Origin: Monarcha castaneiventris obscurior
Taxonomy: Eukaryota; Chordata; Aves; Passeriformes; Monarchidae
Assembly (NCBI GenBank): GCA_026261815.1
Contig: JAMPIT010000566.1
Span: 31,893,001 to 31,957,000, forward strand
DNA length: 64,000 nucleotides
Direction: 5' to 3'
In this document: piece after piece, positions 49,001 to 58,700 of the stretch
Layout of the letters: every line of letters starts with the position of its first letter
Numbering within the stretch: the first letter of the stretch is position 1
Program-made: the position numbers and the translations under genes
The notes under the pieces: model-generated
What the model saw: the letters and a program-made list of their open reading frames with translations, nothing else
The model's database searches: none
What the model was told of the DNA's origin: nothing

Positions 49001-52000
49001 ATCTCCTTCTGCTCAGAGAGGAACAATCCTGCTTGTGAGATCACAAGGAATGCCATAATAATTGAATTGGATACAAAATGGAAAACAAAATTCTTCACTA
49101 GTACTGCTTACCTCCTCTGCCTGCCCAATGTCTGCTCCCTGCCTTTTTGAAGCTACTTACTGGACACTGGTAAAAGATTCAGACTTAAAAAAAAATTAAG
49201 AATAACCAGATGCAAAGACTTCCAAAAAGAAAAGAATTCTTCATTTGCACTGGAGCAGCCTCTAAACCAAACCTTCGACATCAGGAAGATTTCATCTTAC
49301 TAGCTTGAACCCACAGTTTGAGATTTCTCCTGCAGTGGCCACAAAAAGCACTTGTTCAGAGCAGCAGAGCAGGCAGCTCCTTTTTTCCCTTAGCCTGGGG
49401 GAACACTGGTGAAGTCACCTGTCTGCTGTGGTACAAATATCAAACCCTGAAACACAGAGACAGCATGTAAAATTTGTAGCATCATTTCTGTAAATGAAAA
49501 TATTCTATGGGGATGGTTTCTTTAATTAGCAGTTTCTGGTTTTGCAGTAACAGGGCTCCTTTCATTAGGAGGCAGTTCAAACTCCATAAGGAATCTCAGT
49601 TTTTCCACTGCTCTGCAAAGAGCCACTTAGCAATGGCTGTTTGGTAGCCCTTAGTGCATGCCTGGCACAACCTCTGAAGATGAAGAGAATCTCTGGGTGA
49701 CTTTGCTGGGACCCATGGGACCCATCCAGGCCCACTCATGTAAAATCAACACCAGGTCAAAAGCTCCCCAGGCTTCAGTGGCATAACAACTACTGCACAC
49801 AGTCCGTACCCACTGAAATTTAACTCTGTACCCTGAATAGCTAGGAAAGGAAACAGGCTTAAAGGGCTTCTTCACCTTTTGCTTTTTGAGGAACTAACTG
49901 CATTAATTGCATTCCCTGGTCTGGGTTACAATACCCTCCACCTGCAGCCAAGCTCCCAGGGCTCGAGGCCTCCTGTCAGAAACAGGTTGTCCTCAATCCT
50001 GCACAGACACAGCAGCTACAGAACCGACAATGTTTTCATGTCGCACCACGCAGGCACACGGATGGCAACCGTGGTGTTCAATATTCATTGGGATGAATCA
50101 TCTTGCACGCCTGTAATAAAAATTCACAGTGCTCAACATCCTCATGCTCATATGGTTTTAGAGGAAACACACAGTTTTGACATTTATCTGTCTCAGCTGA
50201 TGAAGCAGTCCATGGGAGCAAAGAGAGGGTGTTGTTTTGTCATGGATGGTCTGGTGATGAATACTGGACGAGGAGCAAGGCTGGCCAGAAAATGGGGAAG
50301 GGTCAGAGTAACTGAAGGAGACCTTCCCCCCTCTTTGCTCCCCTCTTTAGCCCCTTTGCTCCTGCTGCAAAATCCACTATGCACATACAGTGCCATCTGG
50401 GTTTCCCCCACCCCCCGTTACCATATCCCATGGCACATATGTCTAGGTTTTCTGCTTTCACGAGCTTGTTCAGATCAGTAGGAATACATTCTCTGAGTAT
50501 TTTTCAACCTCCTCCTATTTAGAAACCAAATCCTATTCATTAAAACCTAAATCACTAAGCCTGCCAAATTATTATCCCCAGAATATCGCGTGTCCCAGAT
50601 TCTCCCTGGGCTGGACCTCTCTTCCTACAGTCGTATTCTTCAGGGACTTAGACTTAGAGCAGTTATTGTTGTCAGTGGATCTGAAACACTAATCAACTGC
50701 TTAAAATGGGGGAAAAGATGCAGCATACTAAAAACCTTTGAATGGCTTGACAGCTCTGATACCACTGTGTGAGTCTACCATTAAGTGGGTACCTTTGAAA
50801 TTTTGGTTGATGATCGTAACACATATTTTAAAGAAGACTTTTATTTTTAAATTTGTTGTAATGAAAAATATGTCTGTGATGTATCAAAACATCTTAAGCT
50901 CACTGTGTAAAAATAACTTTCCTAAAAGTGAAATAGACTGCATGACAATCCATTCCTTTCTCATGTGTTTAAATAAAGCTGTAAAGTGCGACAACTGTAC
51001 AATTGTGTGCAAGAGTGTAAGAGAAGAAAAGTATTTTCTTTATATTTTGACTAGTATATACTTATCTATTTAGAGCTTAAAAGCTGAGACATGGCTTCAT
51101 ATACCATGAAAATAATAAAGCTCACAGCTATTACTGAGCACGAGATCTTCTTTTATCAAGAGTACATAAGCAGGGAAGAGCCAATTAAAAGGGACCTTTA
51201 GTACAGCTGCTCAAATTGGTCTCCATTATTCCTCAGCACAGCATAGGCAATTTGAACATCATATGCATTGATATAGAAAAACTACACTCTAGTATCATGG
51301 TTTTCTTCCATCCCATGTGTAATTGGTGAATTCACCATGGTCATCCACAATTGGGGTTTATTATGTTTTTTTTCTTCTTTTTCTTTTTTTTTCTTTTAAT
51401 TTTGCAACTTGGTAGTATTTCTCACAGTTAAATGAAAAGGGAAACTTCTTGTCTCTGTTAATGTGTATCAGGATCTATATCCTTCACTGCTGATGCAAAA
51501 CGGCATTTCGTTTTTCTTATTTATTCCACCTCAGTAAATCTGCCTGCCCAGTCCTCACATTTTGATTTAATTTAATGCCTGCAAGATAAACCCTGTCATT
51601 TGTAATAATTTGTAAACCTTCATCTTTAAAATGCATCCAATCTGTCCTGCAGCCCTGCAAAGTATCTGTTAAACATTTTGCTTCAGCTTTCATGGTGTTC
51701 TCCTCTGATAAGGGCTGCTGATACACAGCATAAAGCTGACTTATTTCTTATCTCCATCAACATGGGGGTTGTTCCAATTTCAATTAAAGAAAACTGGGGC
51801 AGCAGCCACTCATCTGGGCACAGAGAAACAAATGTCAGATAAACACTGAATCCATCAGCTGCGTAGTATTACTGCCCGAATCATGAAAACAGTTAAAAGA
51901 TAGAATGGGAATTCTATACAGTTTAGCAAACTTTAAGAATCTAAATAATTTTCAATCATTGTAATTTATCAATCAGTAATTATTCATAAAGCACATTATC

Positions 52001-54951
52001 TTGTACAAATTGTCTCAGCTACACTGCAGTCCAAAATAGCTGGCCCGCCACATTTGTCACAGAGATGGGAAACACAAACCAATACCCGTGTGGCACCACC
52101 ACTCACATACACCTGCTTCAGGTGCTCAAACTGAAAATAGACCTCACTGCTCATGCCAAGTGCTCTGGAAGCATTGTTCTCCGGTGTTCTCCCAAGTACT
52201 GGGAGCCCTGTACACAGACAGCATGTAGCCCTAGCACAGCTTCCTCCAAGTGTTTATTCCACAAAACTGCAGTACATCATCAAGAAGGTCCTTGCATTGA
52301 AAACACACCCCAGAAACATGCAGTTTAAAATTCTGGTAAAGGGAAAAAACCTCTTAGTTTAAAAGTACTATTTGCTATTAGTTAAATGAAGATACCTTCC
52401 CCAGAACCTGGGAGTGTAAAGCATACTGCGTGTGAACTTGAATACCCAAAGCGGAATGCTCATGATCTTCCCTTGCTCAGTCTTAGCAATAGCAGCATCT
52501 CCCAAACCCCTTCAGATGATGGTTTATCTCCTTAGGCTTTGCAATTAATTTCTAGAAGGAAGAGTTAAAAGGCCCCTGTGATAGCACTTCAACTGCTTGA
52601 AGCTGTGGCAGTTGCCTTGAAATCATGGGATCTAGGGCATCTCATAAAGGATGGCCATTACCAGGTGGGATCCTAGAGGGAGAAGTAAATGTTGCAAGGC
52701 TGGCAAGCATGTGAGGCATAACAAGTAAGAGATCTAGTCCAGAGAGTAAACAGAAGAGTCATCTTTTGTTTTATACCCCAAAATGAAGCAGCAGCATTTC
52801 CCTGCAGGTTTCCTTACACAGAAAAAAAGCCAATTTTCCTCCATGGGAGCTGCCGGTGAAAGAGCCCTTTTGAAACAATCTGACATTTGAGAGGTACCTG
52901 ATGCCTGCTGAGCCCATCTGAAAACCCAACTGGACTCGACAGATTCAGCACTTTGGAAAATCTGCCCCTCAAAACCACATAGGTCTCCTCCACGACCACT
53001 TCACAGCAGTAACTTTGCAGGGGAATCTGGTCTATTTGTTTTGCTATAGAAATTAGGAGTAGGACGGTTTCAGCTTTCTGCATTTTACTTGCTGTGAAGC
53101 ATATTGAGAATTTAAGTGACTAGAAATACAGAGCATAATGTGAGAGACCATGTGTTACTTACAGCAATCGGAGAACCAGCAAGAACAAAGCCTACAAGTG
53201 TTACATACATACACCTGTGTAACAGACCCAAAGCATAAAATTATCATAGAAAAAACTAGGAAATGGTGGTAACATTGGGTAACATTGCATTCGATGAAAG
53301 CAACAGATCAACCACCTTGACTTGGAAACAGATTTACTGTTCTACACGTTGTGCTTTCATCCTTGCCAAAACAAAAGGGAAGCCATAAACTTATCATAAA
53401 CACACTCAGCAACACATTTTGTTTTGCACAGCTGCTAATGCATACAGATAACTTTCTTTAGTGTTTATTGTAACAGGAATTCCATCGGATTATAAGGAGC
53501 TTGTCAATCAGAAGAAAGAATTGCTGTAATTTTTGAAGAATGATCTGTTCAAGGTGGCTTTATAGTCAATCTATCCAGGACATTTTGTACATTAATTACT
53601 CAAAATCTGCAGTGAGGTGGGTTATTGTCCACATACACTAATGGCTTTCAGAGTTTAATCTCTCATCAGTGGACCTCCTTTTGTGAAATCCCTAAGGGAT
53701 TATGTAGTACTATGTCTAATCACTTGACAAATTTCATTTACTTGAAATTGAAGCTCATTTTATATGAAGTGTGTAGCAGAAGTCAGATTCAAAGTAGGAA
53801 AACAAAATCTGTTACTGGACAGTACCGGGATTTATCATGTTTGTATCTGAACTGCTTAACAATCGATGAAAGAATTCTGCTTGGGGAAATGCACTAGTTG
53901 TTTATCATCTGCTTAAGCCTATGAGATACCAGATGAGATACTCAGATTGCTTATAAACGATACACAACAGGTTAAAAAAATATGACTTAAGTAAAAAGAC
54001 AAAGGAAATTTAAATAATTTTGTTACTGTTGTATCATTCAGGATAAAAAAAAAAAAAAAAGCAGAGTAGTCTGCTACACTGAAGAGGAACGGCTATTTGA
54101 CATAAATTACAAGACACAGAAACAAAATATCCCTTGCTAGCTGAATTTACGCTCTGAAGTTCAGCACTCCAGACAGCCAGAATCACTTGTGAAGCTGGGA
54201 TGGATGAAGCACCTCTCTTTCTGCGCTGCCATCTCCCTACCACAGAACCATTACCATGGAATTGTTCTCTCCATTAAGCAGCAATTCTCAGTGATTAACA
54301 CATCCTGAAATCTAATGTTGCAAAACTCACTGCATTGTTCCTTATCATAGCGCAGGCAGATCTCTACTAAAGTGCAATTCGCCAGATGACACCATAGAAA
54401 AGGAATTTTAAAAATAAGAGTAGCATTTGGCATCAAGCTCACTACACGAAGGTTGTGTGACATTATAACCTATTATATGTTGTTATAACCTAGGTCTCCC
54501 ACACTGCATTGCAAAGCCTTGCTACACGGCTAGTCTCGATGAAAACACCAGATTACGGCTCTGAAAACAACATGCAAACACACAGGCACACGCTATCTCT
54601 GTAAACCAAATTAACCAAAATCTGTCAAAGACGCAGCAATAACAAGACTTCTTTAGCAAGCATCATTTCGGGTAGGGTTAGGACAGATTCAGAGCAAATA
54701 CAGACGCAGACAGAAAGGTTGATGCTCTATTAATTTGTTGTCAAGCCATGCAGGAAAGGACGGCTGAAAGCCCGAAGATGCAGTAATGATTGTTTAAGAG
54801 CTATTTGAAAAAGTGACAAAACTGGCCTAAACCTCTTTAAGCCCCCTGAATGAAAAGATTTAAACAGGCTATTGTTAGACCCCTGGGTACCTTTTTTCTC
54901 TTGGCTTTGTTCTGCATTTTCCTCCGCTGCAGTTTCCATGGCTGGCTTCAT
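24894..54951 (-). CDS. GPM6B: GPM6B, neuronal/glial four-pass membrane glycoprotein of the PLP family; alternatively spliced
   Basis: M6B is a tetraspan proteolipid-family protein of the neural plasma membrane, linked to neurite outgrowth, myelin and membrane trafficking. Minus-strand exons with matching phases encode [19 protein letters not shown] (TM1, palmitoylation-type cysteines), [20 protein letters not shown] (TM2), [20 protein letters not shown] (TM3) and [20 protein letters not shown] (TM4). The second extracellular loop keeps four cysteines (C168, C186, C205, C213 in the 265-residue form) and an NVT sequon at N177. N-terminus: [20 protein letters not shown], with or without a 40-residue cassette. 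C-terminus: a 26-residue DCCTKF end or a 49-residue QLNSYT end. Predicted lengths are 265, 288, 305 and 328, which agree with the human isoforms as I remember them. The closest alternative, GPM6A, is excluded by both the N-terminal exon and the DCCTKF end. Confidence 0.98.
25044..26605 (-). other. GPM6B sequence between the two alternative terminal exons
   Basis: For one isoform this is intron. For the other, the part next to 26605 is 3' UTR, perhaps to about 26020. A 142-codon plus-strand frame (25672-26100) is antisense to the presumed UTR and has no recognisable domain. Confidence 0.6.
26039..26044 (-). terminator. GPM6B: Candidate poly(A) signal for the DCCTKF isoform
   Basis: A minus-strand AATAAA lies about 560 nt after the TAA of the alternative terminal exon. 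Use is inferred. The exon could instead splice on to the 24894-25043 exon as untranslated sequence. Confidence 0.35.
26606..26686 (-). CDS. GPM6B: GPM6B alternative terminal exon, 'omega-type' C-terminus
   Basis: Read on the minus strand, acceptor ctcttccaccag leads to [26 protein letters not shown] and TAA (26606-26608). These 26 codons match the human 265-residue GPM6B end and the PLP1-like tail. It follows the TM4 exon in phase 0, giving a total of 265 residues. The coding stretch is too short to appear as a minus-strand open frame of notable size, and a chance plus-strand frame covers it. Confidence 0.96.
   Translation of the reverse strand: MIYMMATTYNYAVLKFKSREDCCTKF
26687..27396 (-). 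other. GPM6B intron
   Basis: Intron of 710 bp. It contains two perfect copies of a 12-mer (27101-27124) and otherwise nothing I can name. Confidence 0.65.
27101..27124. repeat. Two tandem copies of a 12-mer
   Basis: ggaaataaaagc occurs twice in tandem, followed by a partial degenerate third copy. Confidence 0.8.
27397..27462 (-). CDS. GPM6B: GPM6B exon, TM4 start
   Basis: Acceptor ttctctag and donor gtgggt bracket exactly 22 codons, [22 protein letters not shown]. It is identical to human as I remember it. Phase is 0 in and 0 out, so either terminal exon can follow in frame. Confidence 0.97.
27769..27842 (-). CDS. GPM6B: GPM6B exon, second extracellular loop
   Basis: Acceptor atttcag and donor gtatag bracket 74 nt reading [25 protein letters not shown]. 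Two loop cysteines (C205, C213) are kept. There are several substitutions relative to human PWNAFPGKICGSALENIC. Confidence 0.96.
27843..29721 (-). other. GPM6B intron
   Basis: Intron of about 1.9 kb. Short chance frames only, no named repeat. Confidence 0.6.
29722..29893 (-). CDS. GPM6B: GPM6B exon, TM3 and second extracellular loop
   Basis: Acceptor ctgtccag and donor gtactc bracket 172 nt reading [20 protein letters not shown], then [20 protein letters not shown] and [10 protein letters not shown]. It carries TM3, loop cysteines C168 and C186 and an NVT sequon where human has NGT. The segment around the sequon is the least conserved part of the core protein. Confidence 0.97.
29894..33037 (-). 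other. GPM6B intron
   Basis: Intron of about 3.1 kb. Several overlapping frames of 60-77 codons on both strands have no similarity I know, and no transposon is obvious. Confidence 0.6.
33038..33194 (-). CDS. GPM6B: GPM6B exon, TM2 and cytoplasmic loop
   Basis: Acceptor attttag and donor gtgagt bracket 157 nt reading [20 protein letters not shown] and ending [12 protein letters not shown]. It holds TM2 and the cysteine-containing intracellular loop and is essentially identical to human. The open frame running on to 32783 is intron read-through. Confidence 0.97.
34705..34726. repeat. poly-T tract
   Basis: A T-rich run with one C interruption in a GPM6B intron. Confidence 0.85.
35745..36415 (-). 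mobile_element. CR1-like LINE fragment, sense to GPM6B
   Basis: Read on the minus strand, broken frames give the familiar CR1 reverse-transcriptase C-terminal order: [19 protein letters not shown], then a KCKVLHLGQGN-like block ([11 protein letters not shown]), [34 protein letters not shown] and [14 protein letters not shown]. The plus strand shows the matching antisense words, such as ccttctcttctccaggctg. Frameshifts and stops leave it inactive. It ends about 165 bp from the GPM6B exon at 36580. Borders are approximate. Confidence 0.85.
36580..36766 (-). CDS. GPM6B: GPM6B exon, TM1 and first extracellular loop
   Basis: Acceptor ttctgcttag and donor gtaagt bracket 187 nt reading [20 protein letters not shown], then the rest of TM1 with [11 protein letters not shown], and [13 protein letters not shown]. 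The N-terminal C-x-x-C-C-x-x-C cluster is the usual palmitoylation area of the PLP family. Phase is 1 in and 2 out. The first exon or the cassette exon joins here in frame. Confidence 0.98.
40303..40319. repeat. (AC)n microsatellite
   Basis: About 8 AC units in a GPM6B intron. Confidence 0.9.
43149..43173. repeat. (CAAA)n microsatellite
   Basis: About 6 CAAA units followed by degenerate CAAA-like sequence. Confidence 0.9.
44874..44910. repeat. GT/GGGGTGT-rich simple repeat
   Basis: Mixed gtgtgt and gggggtgtg units, purine/pyrimidine alternating with G runs. Confidence 0.85.
45243..45255. repeat. poly-A run
   Basis: About 13 A in a GPM6B intron with no retrocopy recognised upstream. Confidence 0.8.
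47430..47549 (-). CDS. GPM6B: GPM6B optional N-terminal cassette exon (40 codons)
   Basis: Read on the minus strand, acceptor aattggcag and donor gtaaat bracket 120 nt that start and end in phase 1, so inclusion or skipping keeps frame. It encodes [20 protein letters not shown] and then [20 protein letters not shown]. Human isoform 1 has [20 protein letters not shown] in the same position. The core [11 protein letters not shown] is identical, whereas the second half is only loosely similar to human HQYHPVPTLGDRASPLSSPG. It lengthens the cytoplasmic N-terminus before the palmitoylation cluster. It is too short to stand out as an open frame. Confidence 0.92.
51366..51397. repeat. Polypyrimidine (T-rich) tract
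   Basis: A T8-T9 run series interrupted by single C, inside GPM6B intron 1. Confidence 0.8.
54045..54060. repeat. A16 homopolymer
   Basis: Sixteen consecutive A. No retrocopy was recognised directly upstream. Confidence 0.85.
54891..54951 (-). CDS. GPM6B: GPM6B first coding exon
   Basis: The minus-strand ATG at 54949-54951 begins [20 protein letters not shown] and ends one base into Gly before donor gtaccc. Human reads [20 protein letters not shown], so the start is set by homology. The ATG at codon 5 has the stronger context (gccATGg) and could serve as a downstream start. The open frame continues upstream only through a GTG, not an ATG. Phase 1 out fits both the cassette and the TM1 exon. 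Confidence 0.97.
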
Positions 54952-55170
54952 ACCATCCACCAAAAATGCCGCCCCCCCTCCCCCCCCAGCAAGCACTTTT
55001 TCTCTTCGCCTCCTTTCTCACTCCCTTCCGTCTCCTATTTACAGCGGCGGTGATTGAGCGGCTCTGTTCTCCCCTACAGTAGATTACAGTCCTTTCCAAA
55101 ATGCCAGAAAAGTCTTGTCAGCTTCAATTTCGCTCCGCTGACTGGTCCACGAGGAGCTGTGCCAGCTCGC
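54952..55170 (-). other. GPM6B: GPM6B 5' UTR (inferred)
   Basis: About 220 nt between the presumed start site and the ATG. It contains a nearly uninterrupted G tract on the minus strand (54972-54987) just upstream of the start codon. The 5' limit is a guess from the TATA-like element. Confidence 0.5.
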
Positions 55171-55176
55171 TCAGCT

Positions 55177-55208
55177 ATACGTCACCACGGTCCCCAGCTA
55201 TAAAATAG
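55177..55208 (-). promoter_or_regulatory. GPM6B: Candidate GPM6B core promoter (TATA-like plus CRE-like)
   Basis: The minus strand carries CTATTTTATAG (55198-55208) followed by TGACGTAT (55177-55184), about 230-250 bp upstream of the ATG, within a relatively CpG-containing stretch (about 55,000-55,450). The same TATA-like site reads TATAAAATAG on the plus strand, so its direction is ambiguous. No expression evidence is available. Confidence 0.4.
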
Positions 55209-55460
55209 CCATCCCGGGGCTCTGCTTGCCACACCGTGGGGACCAGCATCACCCGCTCGCGCCCCCTTCCTCCTGCCCTCCGCTCTTCCCCTCTTTCCCC
55301 GTCTCCCAACAAATGTTAATCAATTCTCCGGGCAGTGAATGGATTGCTGACATCGGGAGGGGAGATGCAAGTGAGAAAGAAAGGAGCCCCCGGCCGCTGT
55401 GGGGTGAGCCCCCCGGCCGCCGTCTCTAAGGGGAGTGCACGCCGGCACACAATCACAAGG
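55209..55460. other. GC-rich 5' flank of GPM6B
   Basis: The stretch is richer in C, G and CpG than its surroundings (cccgctcgcgcccc, cccggccgccgtc). It is consistent with a promoter-proximal region. The frames in it are composition shadows. Confidence 0.5.
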
Positions 55461-55694
55461 CTCCCTTTCCCATGGGACCTTGTTATTATGCTTTGCATTT
55501 TGATTTATTCCACATGCCCTCTGCTCTTTCAAGGGGTGGGGGGTGATGGGTCTGTTCTCTCTGTTTGCTTTCTTTGCCGAGAGTTCCGCTCACCCACGGC
55601 AAAAGACTGTGTGAGAGAAGCATACAAGCAAAAGTGGGCATATATGTATGTACATGGAAATTTAAATTCTTTCTTTGACTCGCAAGCACAATGG

Positions 55695-55720
55695 AAAAAA
55701 AAAAAAAAGAAGAAGAAAAA
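55695..55720. repeat. A-rich / GAA-type simple repeat
   Basis: A14 followed by gaagaagaaaaaa upstream of GPM6B. The 151-codon plus frame that crosses it is not credible. Confidence 0.8.
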
Positions 55721-58700
55721 ATATCCAAGCAAGGAGACAGGAAGCAAGCTCAAGCGACCTAAAATGCACGTGCAACACTTTAAAGGATAAAATGTTTAAG
55801 AAAACACAACTTGGTCTTTAAAAGGAGGTCTGCCACTAGAGACCTAAAGCCATGCTTGGGAGTGAGTACAGAGTTGCTGTTCAGCACGTTTGATCACTCC
55901 CCTAAATCCAGACAGATTGCAGCGTGATCACATAAGCTGTACTTGGGAGCAACAAACCCAAGACATGCCAATATTGCACTGCATGAGGTGACTTCAGGTG
56001 TCCCCAGCCCACTCCCGTGCTGGGGAGCCACAGAGCAGGGCAACATCACACAGGGGTATTGTTCCCCTCCCAAAACCTGGGACAACTGACACATTTAAGG
56101 CTGTACTGAGGCTAATTAACCTTGCCTATCACTTTGCTTGTCTCAATGCCTCACACTGCGCAGGGCACAAGTGCCCAAAGGCACCCCTTTGTGTGTGCAG
56201 GATGGTGGAGCAAGCAGGGAGTAATGGCCTTTGTGGTCCAGCCACTGCCGCCAGTTCTGCAGCCCACAAAGACACCCAGCAGATTCAGCAAATGCTGGGG
56301 ATGTGAAAACCTACACCCTGCATGTTCCCTAGAACAGATTCAAACAGGAGAGTGGGAAGAGGGAAGCAGTCCAAAGATTTGTAGCTGCAATTTAGTCTCT
56401 TCTGGTTGAAGTTACTACACCCACAATTTTGCTGTGCATTTTTATTTCTAGATGCCTAGTGAAAAGCACAAAAGCCCTCAGACCCAACCATTAGAGAACC
56501 TTCTCTTTCAAGAAATTAGTGCACAAACCCTCTTCTCTCACCACAGCCAACACAGCTGTTATTTTGCTTTGGGCATTACTGCTCAGACTTCAGGCTTCAG
56601 CACAGCTGCCAGGAGGTCTTGGACATACCCTAAGGTTTCATATCACAGCATCAAAACTTGATGCTGAGCATTTGCCTAAAATGCTTCCTTGGAGTCCAGG
56701 AAGAGTCTGCAGTTGAAGTTCCCACTGCAGCAGACCTCTCTATAAGCAGGATGAAGCTAATTTGTAGATGGCATTAAGTATCCTCAGGAGCCAACACGGG
56801 GCAAGGGGTTGGGTTCCTGAAGGTAATCAAATCAGTAGCCACAGCAGAGACCTCAGCCCAGGTGGCAAGGCATATTTCTCCAATCTTCCTCTCCAGTGCT
56901 CAGACAGCAATCCACACACAGATTGAAATCCCTCCCCAGCAAGACCATGCACTGCAAACACTCCCTGAGAGAATCAGCCGAAAGGTGAAAGTGTGGGTGA
57001 TGTGTTCGTTATATTCTTTTAATCATTACTAAAAGCTGTTGGTATAATGATTATACAAAGAAAAGGTTCTATAAAGAGTGGGGTTTTTTCCCCTTTTAAC
57101 ATCAGTAAGACTGCAAATCCATACCAAATACACCCTCCTTGCTGAAAGTCACACAAATTTTAGTCATTGGTCAAAGCAGTTGATTGCTTCTGACACAAAA
57201 TTCTCTTCTTGGAATGCCTCATTGTGCAGTTGATACTTCTGTCACAGTCTAGATCTCTCTTTCTTAATGATCTTTGCTTTTACACTGGAAGGTCTAAAAC
57301 ATTAAAAGGTTGCAACCTCCCTTCTGACTACCCTAAGTTACAAAAGGCCTGTTCATAACCTAATTCAAGTGGTGTAATATCAATGCACTTATCAGTATAA
57401 ATACACAGAAAATACACACATAATCTGGAATTTCCTTTATTTAAACAGAAAACACATTAGACAGAACCTCTGGTTACAGACTGTCCCTGGAGGAAACCCA
57501 TGATTGTAGCACTCCCCTCTTTATGGGTGAGACCTACTCCTTCAAACAGCTGCACACTTTCCTACTGGTGAGCAGGATTTGTTAGGCAGGCTCAGGACTT
57601 CAGAGCTGATGTTTCAGAAACCCAAACCTAACAGGCTGAGAGATGATTTCCTCGACTCTACTCCCAGGATAACCTCTTCCCCAAACAGGCAAAGAAAAAT
57701 CAGTGCACAATACCAGGATAAACTTGACAAGAACTTGAACTGAAGACTTCAAAAACCATGAAGCCCAACTATTCAAAAGCATTAATTCTACCTACTAAAT
57801 TATCCTCTAAAAGCTTCAAGTGATACATTAGTATAAAGTTCTCTCCCCTCCCTTCTTACTATTTTCTGGATTGCTGCAATGTATGATAGGTTTTAAGCAC
57901 TTAACATCCTAAGTAATTTCTTGATTTTCAAACTTCTGCACCATAATTGGTAAATACAACAGATAAACTATATGATTTCCTCCAGTGCTAACATGGGTGC
58001 TGATCTTGTGCTTCAAGCATTAATCTCAGCCAGTAAGTTGTCTCATTCAATGTTCCCTCCCTTAAACAGATACATCCTTACATCCTTGTCCTAATTAGTG
58101 ATGAGACTGGGAGATATCAAGTTTATGCCTACAACAACACAGCAAATGATTAAGCCACAAAGGCAAAAATTTAAAAAAAAAAATCTTTTAAGACTGATAT
58201 TCAGCAAAAAACTGCTTGTACAAACCAGGCTGATTTAGATAACCAGCAACCAGGGCAGGCAGCTAGTTACATTTGAGTTCAGCCCAGCAATTTATTTGCA
58301 GAACAAGATAAAAGTGAAAATGAGGAGAGGGGCTGAGCAGCAAGGGTTTCTGCTGCTAAAGCACAGCCCTGAGCCTACTGCCAAACCTCAGGATGAACAG
58401 CAGCGGAGGAAAGTATGTGAAGGCACTGCAGACCAAGTCACATTCACTGCAAAACAGTTTTTTAAAAAAGGCTTAAATCTATTTTATCTAGGTTTAAAAA
58501 AAAACCCCAAACCACACATTTAATCATTTTGCTCAGTCAATTAAAATAGCACAATTGCAGAAGTTAAAAAGTATATTAAAAACCCTATTCTGTTCATGCG
58601 CCAGTTCCTTTTGAACATCTATCTTTAATGTCACTGAATCTAGTTTACATTCCTGAAGGCTGAGAAGCTCTACCATAAGCTACAGCAAATTCTTCACAAG

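Larger units (their letters stand above)
47550..54890 (-). other. GPM6B first intron
   Basis: Sequence of 7.3 kb. It includes a 200-codon plus-strand frame (49879-50481), a frame-rich plus-strand stretch ending with AATAAA (50590-51000), a pyrimidine tract (51366-51397), an AT-rich stretch dense in homeodomain-like words (51940-52020) and an A16 run (54045-54060). None is recognised as a gene. Introns of neural genes often hold enhancers, so these are candidates only. Confidence 0.55.

Noticed and set aside
54730..54996. Extended GPM6B N-terminus from an upstream start
   Set aside because: The upstream codon is GTG, not ATG, and the residues before MKPAM come from the G-tract UTR. Homology starts at the ATG at 54951.
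55335..55790. 151-codon plus-strand frame upstream of GPM6B
   Set aside because: It crosses a GC-rich promoter-like stretch and an A14/GAA repeat (poly-Lys), with no homology.
57430..57800. tRNA- or GEMIN8-like sequence upstream of GPM6B
   Set aside because: I looked for a cloverleaf and for coding similarity to the expected next gene and found neither.
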